Part shown: piece by piece, positions 36,361 to 45,248 of the stretch
Layout: each line of letters opens with the position of its first letter
Position numbering within the stretch: the stretch's first letter is position 1
From: UBA4416 sp964543545
GTDB lineage: Bacteria > Bacteroidota > Bacteroidia > B-17B0 > Aurantibacillaceae
DNA: 64,000 nt
Direction: 5' to 3'
Assembly: GCA_964543545.1 (NCBI GenBank)
Contig: CAZIYT010000001.1
Coordinates: 1,240,001 to 1,304,000 of the forward strand
The notes under the pieces: model-generated
What the model was told of the DNA's origin: nothing
What the model saw: the letters and a program-made list of their open reading frames with translations, nothing else
Databases searched by the model: none
Position numbers and translations under genes: made by a program

Positions 36361-36672
36361 ATGCTTAACGGAATTCCAATCAATTATTACATCATGCTCA
36401 GCGCCGTGTTATTCATCATCGGTGTGGTGGGAGTGATGGCACGCCGCAATGCGATCATTATCTTCATGTGCATCGAGCTGATGCTGAATGCCGTGAACCT
36501 CTTGCTGGTGGCTTTCTCAACGCTTCACCAGGATGCCAGCGGGCAGGTATTCGTATTCTTCGTCATGGCCGTAGCGGCAGCTGAAGTAGCTGTAGGCCTT
36601 GCGATCCTGGCGATGGTGTACCGTAACTTCAAAAGCATTGACATCGATTTATTAAGCAGGTTAAAGAATTGA
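36361..36672 (+). CDS. nuoK: NADH-quinone oxidoreductase subunit K
   Basis: A 103-residue three-helix membrane subunit, related to MrpC. The two conserved membrane Glu residues are visible in FMCIELMLNAVNLLLVAF and AAAEVAVGLAILAM; they belong to the proton path between NuoJ and NuoN. Length is normal. Confidence 0.95.
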   Translation: MLNGIPINYYIMLSAVLFIIGVVGVMARRNAIIIFMCIELMLNAVNLLLVAFSTLHQDASGQVFVFFVMAVAAAEVAVGLAILAMVYRNFKSIDIDLLSRLKN

Positions 36673-36676
36673 CAAT

Positions 36677-36690
36677 TTGTAGATCTACAA
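36677..36690. repeat. Palindrome in the nuoK-nuoL spacer
   Basis: TTGTAGATCTACAA is a perfect 14-base palindrome. The rest of the spacer has the strings TTGACAAAT, TTGTAATTCGTAAAT and TTGTAAAT, which recur before nuoM and nuoN. Confidence 0.5.
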
Positions 36691-36765
36691 TTGACAAATA
36701 GAAATTAAAAAAAGCATCAATACGGAAATTGTAATTCGTAAATAACAAAATTGTAAATAGATAGT

Positions 36766-38655
36766 ATGATCAAATTAGTTGCACTCATTCCATTATTTCC
36801 TTTATTAGGATTTATCATTAATGGCTTTTTCGGTAAAAAAATAAGTAAGGGCTTATCCGGCGCTATTGCCAGCATCGCGGTACTGGCTTCTTTCGTGGTA
36901 GCCCTGCTCATCTTTTTTGAGCTGGAGCATTCCGAACTGAAAACACAAACGGTAAACCTCTTTGCCTGGATCAATTCCGATACGTTGAAAATTCCTTTCG
37001 AGTTTTTGGTGGATCCTTTGTCATCCTGGTTCCTGCTCATCATCACGGGCATCGGTTTCCTCATTCACATTTATTCCATCGGCTATATGCACGATGATGA
37101 GGGATTCGCGCGCTTCTTCACTTACCTGAACCTCTTTGTGTTCTTCATGTTGCTGTTGGTGCTTGGTAACAACTACTTAATTATGTTTGTAGGCTGGGAA
37201 GGCGTTGGTCTTTGCTCTTACCTGCTCATCGGCTTCTGGTTTAAGAATACGGCTTACAACAATGCCGCGAAGAAAGCCTTTATCATGAACCGCATCGGTG
37301 ACCTCGGTTTCTTACTGGGCATCATCCTCATCTTCGCGACTTACGGAAGCATTTCTTACGGTGAGGTGTTCTCCGGCGTTTCCGGCTCCGGCGGAACAGG
37401 CACCATTACGGCTATTGCTTTGTTATTATTTATTGGTGCGATGGGTAAATCGGCCCAGCTGCCTTTGTATACCTGGTTGCCTGATGCGATGGCCGGCCCG
37501 ACTCCCGTGTCAGCCCTCATCCACGCTGCTACGATGGTAACAGCAGGTATCTACATGATCGTCCGTTCCAATGTCTTCTATTCCGTATCGGTGGAAGCTT
37601 CCAATGTAGTAGCTGTTGTTGGTGTAGCTACCGCTTTATTTGCTGCTACCATTGGTCTTTTCCAGAACGACATTAAAAAAGTACTGGCTTATTCTACAGT
37701 GTCTCAGCTAGGACTTATGTTCCTCGGTCTTGGTGTGCATGCTTACAGCTCTTCGGTATTCCACGTGACCACGCACGCTTTCTTCAAGGCCTTATTGTTC
37801 CTTGGAGCAGGCTCTGTGATCCATGCCATGGGCGGTGAGCAGGACATGCGTAAAATGGGCGGACTGAAAAAAGCTTTACCAATTACGTTTGCCACGATGC
37901 TGATCGGAACGATTGCTATCAGTGGAATCCCGCCATTCTCGGGGTTCTTCTCCAAAGATGAAATTTTAGCGCATACCTATGAGCACAGCCCGACCTTGTG
38001 GTTCTTCGGGCAGGTAGCGTCGATGCTCACGGCGTTCTACATGTTCCGTTTATTATACCTGACCTTTTACAGGAGCTTCCGCGGAACGCACGAGCAGGAA
38101 CATCACCTGCATGAGTCTCCGAAAAGCATGACCATTCCATTGATCGTACTGGCTATTCTTTCTGTGCTTGGCGGTGTATTGGGCTTGCCGGAGTTCTGGC
38201 ACCTGCCGAACTGGATGCACCATCACCTCGACCCAATCATCCTGCACAAAAATCCGAGCACGATGAACCATACCCAGGAATGGACACTGATGGGAATTGC
38301 TGTATTAGCGGCAGGAGCGACGATCTACTTTGCTTACATGGTATATATCAAAAATAAAGTATTGCCTGAAGCGAAAGATGAAAACATCAAAGGCATTAAG
38401 AAGCTCATCTACAATAAATACTATGTGGATGAGGTATACGATGCCCTGATCCGCAAACCGGTGGACCTGTTGGGAGAGGTGTTCCATAAGTTCATGGACA
38501 TCCAGCTCGTGGATGGTATTGTAAATGGTGTGGGAAGCGCGGTGAACGGAATCAGCTCGGTGGTACGCAAGGCACAGACCGGCCACATCGGGCTTTACAT
38601 TTTCAGCATGGTGCTGGGCATCATTTTAATGTTATTTTATTCGTTCATTAAGTAG
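36766..38655 (+). CDS. nuoL: NADH-quinone oxidoreductase subunit L
   Basis: A 629-residue antiporter-like pumping subunit with about 16 helices, including the long lateral helix at the C-terminus. Conserved segments: FVGWEGVGLCSYLLIGFW, with the key Glu in helix 5; AQLPLYTWLPDAMAGPTPVSALIHAATMVTAG, with the Lys/Pro broken helix 7; and STVSQLGLMFLGLG. A His-rich loop (HEQEHHLHESPKS) sits near residue 450. Complete. Confidence 0.96.
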   Translation: MIKLVALIPLFPLLGFIINGFFGKKISKGLSGAIASIAVLASFVVALLIFFELEHSELKTQTVNLFAWINSDTLKIPFEFLVDPLSSWFLLIITGIGFLIHIYSIGYMHDDEGFARFFTYLNLFVFFMLLLVLGNNYLIMFVGWEGVGLCSYLLIGFWFKNTAYNNAAKKAFIMNRIGDLGFLLGIILIFATYGSISYGEVFSGVSGSGGTGTITAIALLLFIGAMGKSAQLPLYTWLPDAMAGPTPVSALIHAATMVTAGIYMIVRSNVFYSVSVEASNVVAVVGVATALFAATIGLFQNDIKKVLAYSTVSQLGLMFLGLGVHAYSSSVFHVTTHAFFKALLFLGAGSVIHAMGGEQDMRKMGGLKKALPITFATMLIGTIAISGIPPFSGFFSKDEILAHTYEHSPTLWFFGQVASMLTAFYMFRLLYLTFYRSFRGTHEQEHHLHESPKSMTIPLIVLAILSVLGGVLGLPEFWHLPNWMHHHLDPIILHKNPSTMNHTQEWTLMGIAVLAAGATIYFAYMVYIKNKVLPEAKDENIKGIKKLIYNKYYVDEVYDALIRKPVDLLGEVFHKFMDIQLVDGIVNGVGSAVNGISSVVRKAQTGHIGLYIFSMVLGIILMLFYSFIK

Positions 38656-38703
38656 GAATTACAATTTGGAAATTGACAACTGACAATTTTAAAATAAATT
38701 CAA

Positions 38704-39081
38704 ATGGCATTTAACGCAGACATATTAAAGAAAAGGACTTTTGATTTTGCGCTGACTACATTTCATACGGTTGATAAATTGCAAAAATCAATGGCGAATG
38801 AAGTTATGGGGAGACAATTAATCCGCTCATGTTCTTCTGTAGGCGCTAATTACAGAGCAGCATGTAAGGCAAAGTCCTCTCTGGATTTTATTAATAAATT
38901 GAAAATTGTTGAGGAAGAATCGGATGAGTCTGTTTATTGGCTGGAACTAATAAAGGCATATAATAAAATAGAAGATTCTGAATTTGAAAAAGTGTTAACG
39001 GAATCAAAAGAACTGGAGAAAATTTTTGCTGCTTCAGCCATCACTGCAAAGAGAAACTTAAACGCAAAAAAACACACATAA
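38704..39081 (+). CDS. Four-helix-bundle protein (23S rRNA IVS type) inside the nuo operon
   Basis: A 125-residue protein of the four-helix-bundle family first found encoded in intervening sequences of 23S rRNA genes. LKKRTFDFALTTFHTVDKL, LIRSCSSVGANYRAACKAKSS, DFINKLKIVEEESDESVYWLELI and ELEKIFAASAITAKRNL are the four amphipathic helices and are typical. It is AT-rich compared with nuoL and nuoM and is bordered on both sides by the TTGTAAAT/TTGACAATT type of spacer repeat. Members occur alone in many Bacteroidota genomes with no proven function; some act with reverse transcriptases, but none is present here. Confidence 0.88.
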   Translation: MAFNADILKKRTFDFALTTFHTVDKLQKSMANEVMGRQLIRSCSSVGANYRAACKAKSSLDFINKLKIVEEESDESVYWLELIKAYNKIEDSEFEKVLTESKELEKIFAASAITAKRNLNAKKHT

Positions 39082-39083
39082 AT

Positions 39084-39121
39084 GATTTACAAAAAGTATT
39101 GGAAGTCAAAAATTGTAAATC
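39084..39121. repeat. Hairpin repeat before nuoM
   Basis: GATTTACAA (39084) and TTGTAAATC (39113) pair perfectly. The spacer then repeats TTGTAAAT up to the nuoM start codon. The same strings appear in reverse and forward order before nuoN (40614-40702). Confidence 0.5.
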
Positions 39122-39149
39122 GTAAATAAATAAATTGTAAATAAAAATT

Positions 39150-40613
39150 ATGTTAGTAGGATTATTAATCGTTGTACCTCTTATTGCAAGCTTACTGGTG
39201 TTCTTTACAAAAGGTAAAGCAAGCCGCAATTTAGCCCTGGGGCTCTCGATCGTGGAATTCGCCTTGTCGCTGGTGGTATTTTTTCAGTATAAGCATAACC
39301 CGATGAGCAAAGATCTGGTGCTGAACTGCTCCTGGGTAGAGTCGCTCGGCATTCATTTTGCCGTGAGCGCCGATGCCTTGTCGATCCTGATGATCCTGCT
39401 GACGACCTTCCTCGTGCCTTTGATCATCCTGTCTTCGTTTAATACCAATTACGAAAAGCCTCATTCCTTCTATGGCCTGATCCTGCTGATGCAGATGGCT
39501 CTCATCGGCGTGTTCACTGCCAACGATGGCTTTCTGTTCTACGTATTCTGGGAGCTTGCCCTGATTCCTATTTACTTCATCTGCCTCGTGTGGGGCGGCG
39601 AAGACAGGGCCCGCATCACCTTCAAGTTTTTTGTCTATACCTTATTAGGCTCTCTCTTTATGCTCGTCGGTTTAATTTACCTGTACAACCACACAGGCTA
39701 TGAAACCGGCATCAAATCATGGGCGATCACCGATCTGTATGCAGCCGGCAAAGCGATGAGCGCCAGCCAGCAGTCCTTTGTATTCTGGGCGATCTTTATT
39801 GCCTTCGGGATCAAAATGCCGGTTTTCCCTTTCCATACCTGGCAGCCTGATACGTATGTAACGGCACCAACGCAGGGCACCATGCTGCTTTCGGGCATCA
39901 TGCTCAAAATGGGAACCTTCGGCCTCATCAAATGGCTGATGCCGGTAACACCTCTGGCACTGGAGCAATGGGGTGGTTTCGTGATCGGGCTTTCCGTATT
40001 CGGAATTATTTATGCTTCCTGCATTGCCATTGTTCAGAAAGATTATAAGCGCCTCATCGCTTATTCTTCCATTGCCCACGTAGGACTTATTGCCGCCGGG
40101 ATCTTATCTGCCAACCAGCAGGGCATCCAGGGTGCGATGATGCAAATGATGGCGCACGGTGTGAACGTGGTTGGTTTATTCCTTATTGCCGATATATTGA
40201 TGCGCCATACCGGCACACGCGATCTTGATAAGCTGGGCGGCATCCGCAGCATGAACGGAAATTTCGCCGTCTTGTTTTTAGTGGTGCTCCTCGGTTCTGT
40301 AGCGCTTCCGCTCACCAATGGTTTCGTCGGAGAGTTCCTGCTCATCAACGGCGTATACCAGTACGGCGCCTGGGTAGCGGCTTGCGCAGGCCTTACGGTT
40401 ATTTTAGGCGCTGTGTATATGCTGCGCAGCTACCAGGCCATCATGCTCGGTGAGCGCAGGGATTCGGCCATAGCCTTCGGCTCTTTGGTATCTACGGATA
40501 AGCTGGTGCTTTACATTATCTGCCTGGCCATTATCGCTTTCGGTGTATACCCGAAACCACTGAACGATCTGGCGGAAGAAGGAACAAAAGCAATCTTAAC
40601 TTACATTAAATAA
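39150..40613 (+). CDS. nuoM: NADH-quinone oxidoreductase subunit M
   Basis: A 487-residue antiporter-like pumping subunit with 14 helices. FYVFWELALIPIYFICLVWGG holds the conserved helix-5 Glu, FGIKMPVFPFHTWQPDTYVTAPTQGTMLLSGIMLKMGTFG the Lys and helix-7 break, and IAYSSIAHVGLIAAGI the helix-8 region. Complete and of normal length. Confidence 0.96.
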   Translation: MLVGLLIVVPLIASLLVFFTKGKASRNLALGLSIVEFALSLVVFFQYKHNPMSKDLVLNCSWVESLGIHFAVSADALSILMILLTTFLVPLIILSSFNTNYEKPHSFYGLILLMQMALIGVFTANDGFLFYVFWELALIPIYFICLVWGGEDRARITFKFFVYTLLGSLFMLVGLIYLYNHTGYETGIKSWAITDLYAAGKAMSASQQSFVFWAIFIAFGIKMPVFPFHTWQPDTYVTAPTQGTMLLSGIMLKMGTFGLIKWLMPVTPLALEQWGGFVIGLSVFGIIYASCIAIVQKDYKRLIAYSSIAHVGLIAAGILSANQQGIQGAMMQMMAHGVNVVGLFLIADILMRHTGTRDLDKLGGIRSMNGNFAVLFLVVLLGSVALPLTNGFVGEFLLINGVYQYGAWVAACAGLTVILGAVYMLRSYQAIMLGERRDSAIAFGSLVSTDKLVLYIICLAIIAFGVYPKPLNDLAEEGTKAILTYIK

Positions 40614-40702
40614 ATAATAATTGACAATTTATGGATTGACAATCTACAATTTGAACGTAGAAATAATTGTAAATCGTAAATCACAAAATCGTAAATAGAA
40701 AT
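40614..40702. repeat. AT-rich repeat spacer between nuoM and nuoN
   Basis: The 89 bases are built from TTGACAATTT, TTGACAATCTACAATTT and TTGTAAATCGTAAATC units, which can fold back on one another. The same units occur before nuoL and nuoM. Confidence 0.5.
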
Positions 40703-42091
40703 ATGAAAGGTCTTTTTATCATAAGCGGATTAGGAATTTTAGCCATGCTGGCAGAGATTTTCAAATTCAAAAAAATACTATACCCTTTAGTACTGCTTGG
40801 CATCATTGTGGCTTACGGCTGCAATTTCATGGAATGGAATAATAACATGTCTGTTCCAATGTTCGGTAAAATGATTCACTTCGATAATGTGGCTCTTGCT
40901 TTTAGCGGTGTGATCCTGGCTACCGCTTTTTTCTGGTTCATCCTGGCCAACGATTATTTCGAGCACGATCATATCACGGATCACTTCGCGCTGGTATTGT
41001 TTGCCCTGGTAGGTGCGCTCATGCTCACGTCTTTCAGTAACATGACGACCCTGTTCTTAGGCATTGAGATCCTGTCTATCCCAATGTATGTACTGGCCGC
41101 CTCACGCAAGCGCGACCTGGCTTCCAACGAAGCAGGCTTTAAATACCTGATCATGGGATCGTTTGCCTCCGGTTTCTTATTGTTCGGTATCGCCTTGATC
41201 TACGGTGCGACAGGTACCTTCGACCTGATGGCGATCCGCTCTTACATTTCACAAGCAAACGGTTCTATCCCGGTATTTTTCTACGCCGGTATCCTGATGA
41301 TGCTGGTGGCGATGTGCTTTAAAGTGAGCGCTGCGCCTTTCCATTTCTGGGCACCCGATGTATACGAAGGTTCTCCGACCGTGATTACCGCTTTGATGAG
41401 CACCATCGTGAAAACAGCTGCTTTCGCTGCCTTCATGCATTTGTTCCTGGTGGTATTCGGAAAAGCCGGCGACAGCTGGACGATGGTACTGGCCGTGATC
41501 GTGGCTCTGTCTTTAGTAGTCTCCAACATCACCGCCGCCTCGCAAACCAGTGTGAAACGGATGCTGGCCTATTCCAGTATCAGCCACGCCGCCTTTATGC
41601 TGATGGCAATTCTGGCCAACAACCGTGGCTTCGCCAGCGTCAACGCCATCCTCTATTATTCCCTGGCTTATTCGATTGGTTCCATCTCCGCATTCACAGT
41701 GGTGTATAACGTCTCCAAAGAAGACGGAAACTCGAACATCGAAGCCTTCAACGGCTTAGGCAAGCGTAACCCCTTTGTGGCAGGCTGTATGGTCATTGCC
41801 ATGCTCTCGCTGGCAGGTATCCCTGTTACGGCTGGCTTCTTCGCTAAGTATTTCATCTTTACGCTTATGATCGGAACCTCGTTTAAATGGCTGATCATCC
41901 TGGCGATCCTGACCTCTGCAGTAGGTGTGTATTACTATTTCAAAGTGATCATCGCCATGTACTTCAAGCCGGTAAAAGAGGGTCAGAAAATGGTGCTGGA
42001 AACGTCTCACGTAATCCTTCTGGCTATTACCACGCTGCTCACGCTGGCTTTAGGCATCGTTCCTAAATACATCATCGAGATCTTCGGGTAG
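40703..42091 (+). CDS. nuoN: NADH-quinone oxidoreductase subunit N
   Basis: A 462-residue antiporter-like pumping subunit with 14 helices, the last gene of the operon. TLFLGIEILSIPMYVLAASRK carries the helix-5 Glu, MCFKVSAAPFHFWAPDVYEGSPTVITALMSTIVKTAAFAA the Lys and broken helix, and RMLAYSSISHAAFMLMAI the central region. Complete. I found no strong terminator in the 196 bases that follow. Confidence 0.96.
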   Translation: MKGLFIISGLGILAMLAEIFKFKKILYPLVLLGIIVAYGCNFMEWNNNMSVPMFGKMIHFDNVALAFSGVILATAFFWFILANDYFEHDHITDHFALVLFALVGALMLTSFSNMTTLFLGIEILSIPMYVLAASRKRDLASNEAGFKYLIMGSFASGFLLFGIALIYGATGTFDLMAIRSYISQANGSIPVFFYAGILMMLVAMCFKVSAAPFHFWAPDVYEGSPTVITALMSTIVKTAAFAAFMHLFLVVFGKAGDSWTMVLAVIVALSLVVSNITAASQTSVKRMLAYSSISHAAFMLMAILANNRGFASVNAILYYSLAYSIGSISAFTVVYNVSKEDGNSNIEAFNGLGKRNPFVAGCMVIAMLSLAGIPVTAGFFAKYFIFTLMIGTSFKWLIILAILTSAVGVYYYFKVIIAMYFKPVKEGQKMVLETSHVILLAITTLLTLALGIVPKYIIEIFG

Positions 42092-42287
42092 GATCAGGGG
42101 TTCGATTTCAGGTGATGGGTCTGAGAACACTTTCCGCCACCACCGGCAGAATAAAAAGACTGTAAAACAGGGCCTGTAAGGTTTACCCGTTTTGGCTTGT
42201 CCTGTGGGATTCTCAACTATATTTTTTTGAATCATCGTTTAAATGGTTACATTAGTCGGCAACTTTTAACCTTTAAAAAACAAAAAC

Positions 42288-42788
42288 ATGAAATTAAAAA
42301 CATTTTTTGCGGCGGCAGTAATCGTTGCGATGGCTACTTCTTGTGGTGGCTCAAAAACCGAAGAAACTAAATCAGAAACAACAGAGGCTGCTCCTGCTGC
42401 GGCTGCAGAAACACCGGCTACCGGCGAAGCTTCCATCGTGAAGAACTGGGTGCTTGACAACATCGATGCTTCGGCTGCTATGGCCGGGATGCCAAAAGAA
42501 AACCAGGACAAAATGAAAGCGGCTATGGATGCGATGGTATCTACCCAAAAAGGGAAAATGTCGCTTGATATGCAGGAAGGCGGCAAAGTAATGGCCAATG
42601 CTTCCGATATGTCAGGAAACTGGAAAACCAGCGAAGGAAAATGGACCCTGAGCGAAGATAAAAAATCACTGACCCTCGACATCGACGGGAAAAAAGACGA
42701 ATTCATTGTAGCAGAGCTTACTGCCGACAAACTGAACCTGGAAATGAAAGGTGAAAAAATGAATATGATCTTTGTTCCGGAAAAATAA
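42288..42788 (+). CDS. Lipocalin-like small lipoprotein
   Basis: A 166-residue lipoprotein: signal with lipobox MATSC (Cys at about 19), an Ala/Glu-rich linker, then a small domain from about residue 50. The strand pattern MSGNWKTSEGKWTLSEDKKSLTLDIDGKKDEFIVAEL and the repeated K-x-L-x-L ends recall the lipocalin-like/DUF4923 type, in which a Trp begins the barrel. No catalytic residues stand out. The gene stands alone with a good terminator. Function unknown. Confidence 0.7.
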   Translation: MKLKTFFAAAVIVAMATSCGGSKTEETKSETTEAAPAAAAETPATGEASIVKNWVLDNIDASAAMAGMPKENQDKMKAAMDAMVSTQKGKMSLDMQEGGKVMANASDMSGNWKTSEGKWTLSEDKKSLTLDIDGKKDEFIVAELTADKLNLEMKGEKMNMIFVPEK

Positions 42789-42812
42789 TCCGGGATATTA
42801 TAAATTCAGAAG

Positions 42813-42844
42813 CAGCCATGAATCTTTTCATGGCTGTTTTTTTA
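42813..42844 (+). terminator. Rho-independent terminator after the lipoprotein gene
   Basis: CAGCCATGAA and TTCATGGCTG pair perfectly over 10 bases around a TCTT loop, followed by a T run. Confidence 0.85.
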
Positions 42845-42885
42845 TTCCCTGGGATTGTGCGAACATGGCGAAGTTCTGAGCCCTT

Positions 42886-42922
42886 GGTTTCGAGAGCCTC
42901 AACCAACAGCTTGGGGGCTCTC
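42886..42922. repeat. Interspersed hairpin repeat, copy 2 (TTCGAGAGCCTCA)
   Basis: GGTTTCGAGAGCCTCAACCA is identical to the first 20 bases of the repeat between nuoE and nuoF. The returning arm here is TTGGGGGCTCTC, so this copy pairs imperfectly. Confidence 0.65.
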
Positions 42923-42985
42923 CCGGTAACCATCGGGATGAAGCCACCAATAAGAAGTCTTATCCTTTAAAAACAGCTTTCTTAT

Positions 42986-44341
42986 TTACACAAACGCGCT
43001 AAAACCTGTAATAGCCCTGCCTACAATGAGCGTATTAATTTCCTTAGTACCTTCATAAGAATAGATCGCTTCGGCATCGGCCACAAAGCGCGCCACATCA
43101 TACTCCAATAAAATTCCGTTTCCACCCATCACCTCGCGGGCCCTGCTCACAATATCGCGGGTACGCAGGCTGCAGAATACCTTGGCAAGAGAGGCATGCT
43201 CATCGGTGAGGATTTTCTGGTCCTGTAACTCAGACAAGCGTGCCACCATCGTTTGCATCGCCGTGAGGTTACTCAGCATTTCCACCAAATGATTCTGAAT
43301 GAGCTGAAAAGAAGCGATGGGTTTCCCAAACTGTTTCCGCTCCCGTGTGTATTTAAGGGCAGCTTCGTAGGCACCGCGCGCGCATCCTACCGCCAGCCAG
43401 GCCACGCCGGCACGTGTCATGCGCAGCACATTGGCTGTATCTTTAAAGGTATTGGCTTTCTGCAAACGGTCGCTTTCGATCACTTCGCAGTTCGTTAAAG
43501 TCACAATGCCATTCTGCACGATCCGTAAGGCCATTTTATCTTCGATCTTTTCTACGGCCATCCCCGGATTATGCTTTCTCACCAAAAATCCTTTTACCTG
43601 CTTGTCGGCTTCGTCCTCTGCCCAGATGATGATCACATCGGCAAAGGTGGCATTGCCGATCCATTTCTTTTGACCGTTCAGGATCCAGGTATCGCCCTCC
43701 CGCTTCGCCTTCATGGTAAGTCCTCCGGCTACAGCCGAGCCTACTTCCGGCTCCGTCAGGCCGAAGGCACCGATCTTCTGCAGGCTTTTTAACGGTGGCA
43801 GCCATTCGCGCTTCTGCTCTTCCGATCCCAGCAGGTAAATCGATCCCATCACCAGGCCGCTTTGCACGCCGAAGAAGGTGGCGAAGGAAACATCCACTCT
43901 TGCCATTTCCATAGCCAGGATGCCTTCCATCATGCAGGAGCGCACCGGATTGTTATAGCCTTCGTAAGTAATGCCGCAGATGTCGAGCTCCGCCACTTTG
44001 GGAATGATATGAAACGGGAACTCAGCCCTCCGCCAATAGTCATTCACGATCGGCTTAATCTCTTTTTCCATAAAGGCACGAACCTTCAGTTGCAGCTCAC
44101 GCTCATCGGGTTGCAGGGTATGGCCGATATCGTAAAAATCACCGTCGATGGGAGGAAGCTCTTTTTTTCGATGACTGCCGCTGAGTAGTTTAGTCAGTCC
44201 CGCCAGTTGCTTATCATCCAGCTTGCTCACATTTTTCATGACCTCTGCCAGGTCTACCTTTTGCGAGAGCTTAGCCAGGGCATCCATGTCGATGGTTTTG
44301 AACAGATGCCAGGCATTTTTGAGATTTGAGAAGAGTGCCAT
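42986..44341 (-). CDS. Acyl-CoA dehydrogenase, glutaryl-CoA dehydrogenase-like
   Basis: A 451-residue FAD flavoenzyme that oxidises acyl-CoA at the alpha-beta bond. The order of segments is that of the family: YEGYNNPVRSCMMEGILAMEMARVD, FGLTEPEVGSAVAG (FAD/substrate), RKQFGKPIASFQLIQ, VMGGNGILLEYDVARF and YEGTKEINTLIVGRAI, in which the Glu of YEGT is the catalytic base position of glutaryl-CoA dehydrogenases. I start at ATG of MALFSN; an earlier in-frame ATG 24 codons upstream lacks support. About 65 residues before the usual N-terminal helix are extra and may help membrane or partner binding. Exact substrate uncertain. Confidence 0.88.
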   Translation of the reverse strand: MALFSNLKNAWHLFKTIDMDALAKLSQKVDLAEVMKNVSKLDDKQLAGLTKLLSGSHRKKELPPIDGDFYDIGHTLQPDERELQLKVRAFMEKEIKPIVNDYWRRAEFPFHIIPKVAELDICGITYEGYNNPVRSCMMEGILAMEMARVDVSFATFFGVQSGLVMGSIYLLGSEEQKREWLPPLKSLQKIGAFGLTEPEVGSAVAGGLTMKAKREGDTWILNGQKKWIGNATFADVIIIWAEDEADKQVKGFLVRKHNPGMAVEKIEDKMALRIVQNGIVTLTNCEVIESDRLQKANTFKDTANVLRMTRAGVAWLAVGCARGAYEAALKYTRERKQFGKPIASFQLIQNHLVEMLSNLTAMQTMVARLSELQDQKILTDEHASLAKVFCSLRTRDIVSRAREVMGGNGILLEYDVARFVADAEAIYSYEGTKEINTLIVGRAITGFSAFV

Positions 44342-44434
44342 AACCGTTTTATTTACTATGAATGTATAACAAAAAGCCATGCCAGCGTCCCAAAAATCCT
44401 TAATACAGCACAAAACGGCATTCGCGGTATAAAC

Positions 44435-44465
44435 TTGCAGGCATTGATCCTATTATGTATTTTTG
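44435..44465 (+). promoter_or_regulatory. Bacteroidota-type promoter of the exported 201-residue protein
   Basis: TTG at 44435-44437 and TATTTTTG at 44458-44465 are exactly 20 bases apart and match TTG-N20-TAnnTTTG. The start codon is 36 bases downstream. Confidence 0.7.
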
Positions 44466-44500
44466 AATGAACACCCAAACGTTAAAGCTTAATTCAATTT

Positions 44501-45106
44501 ATGAAGCATTTATATTTATTCTTCTGTTTATCTTTTATAGCCTTTTCTTCCAATTCCCAGACCAAGGGCAAAACGATGGACCTCGGCAATATCATTTCTG
44601 ATTCAACAAGTATCAATCAGGATTTGGGGGCGAAGCTGGGACTGGGTTCTATCAATGCCTCTTCAAGTGTCATTGAAATACGCTTGTATTCCAATATCGG
44701 GTTTCCGGGGACGCAGTGTGTGGTATTGCAGTATGACAAAAGCTGGAAAGCGACGAAGTATAAGCTGGATGCCAAAGACGCCGTTGTGAAATCTGTTCTT
44801 AAACCGGCCAGCGGCATTGAGGCGATCGCAAAGTCCATGATAGGATATAACGTGTTTTCACTACCAACGCAATCAGCGATAAATTCCGGGCGCAATATGC
44901 TTGATCTTTCGGATAATGAGATCTTGTCCCTGAACGTAGACATGAGCGATTCGCCTTGTTATTACCTGCAGTTTAAGGTAAGCACCAGCAGCCGCGAGTA
45001 CAAATACTGTGATCCTAAAGCCTACGCGGCTTTCTACAAAGGCCAGCATGAGTATGTTGATTTCGCCAATATCCTGAAAGCCTTTGCCAGGCTTGAGGCG
45101 AAATGA
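44501..45106 (+). CDS. Exported protein of unknown function
   Basis: A 201-residue protein with a signal peptide (1-19, FIAFSSNSQ). I do not recognise the mature domain. It has alternating strands (SSVIEIRLYSNIGFPGTQCVVLQYD, CYYLQFKVSTSSREYKYCD) and three Cys residues in the second half region that could form disulfides. It is likely periplasmic or outer-membrane bound. It has its own promoter and a strong terminator, so it is expressed alone. Confidence 0.72.
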   Translation: MKHLYLFFCLSFIAFSSNSQTKGKTMDLGNIISDSTSINQDLGAKLGLGSINASSSVIEIRLYSNIGFPGTQCVVLQYDKSWKATKYKLDAKDAVVKSVLKPASGIEAIAKSMIGYNVFSLPTQSAINSGRNMLDLSDNEILSLNVDMSDSPCYYLQFKVSTSSREYKYCDPKAYAAFYKGQHEYVDFANILKAFARLEAK

Positions 45107-45157
45107 GGTTTGCGGTACTACGAATCAAATAAGAAATAAACAACAGGTTCTATAAAA

Positions 45158-45196
45158 CAAAAGCGATTGATTCATAGTCAATCGCTTTTGCTTTTT
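45158..45196. terminator. Bidirectional terminator
   Basis: CAAAAGCGATTGA and TCAATCGCTTTTG pair perfectly over 13 bases around a 7-base loop, with A and T runs on the two sides. It lies between convergent genes and can serve both. Confidence 0.85.
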
Positions 45197-45248
45197 AATT
45201 GTTCCCGGCTTCGTGGCCGAAATCTCCGGAAGCCTTCAGATATGAACC

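Noticed and set aside
38704..39081. Diversity-generating retroelement accessory gene (Avd)
   Set aside because: Avd has a related four-helix fold, but no reverse transcriptase, template or variable repeat is in the window.
42092..42140. tRNA-like T-loop string GGTTCGATTTC after nuoN
   Set aside because: No matching acceptor, D or anticodon stems could be drawn around it.
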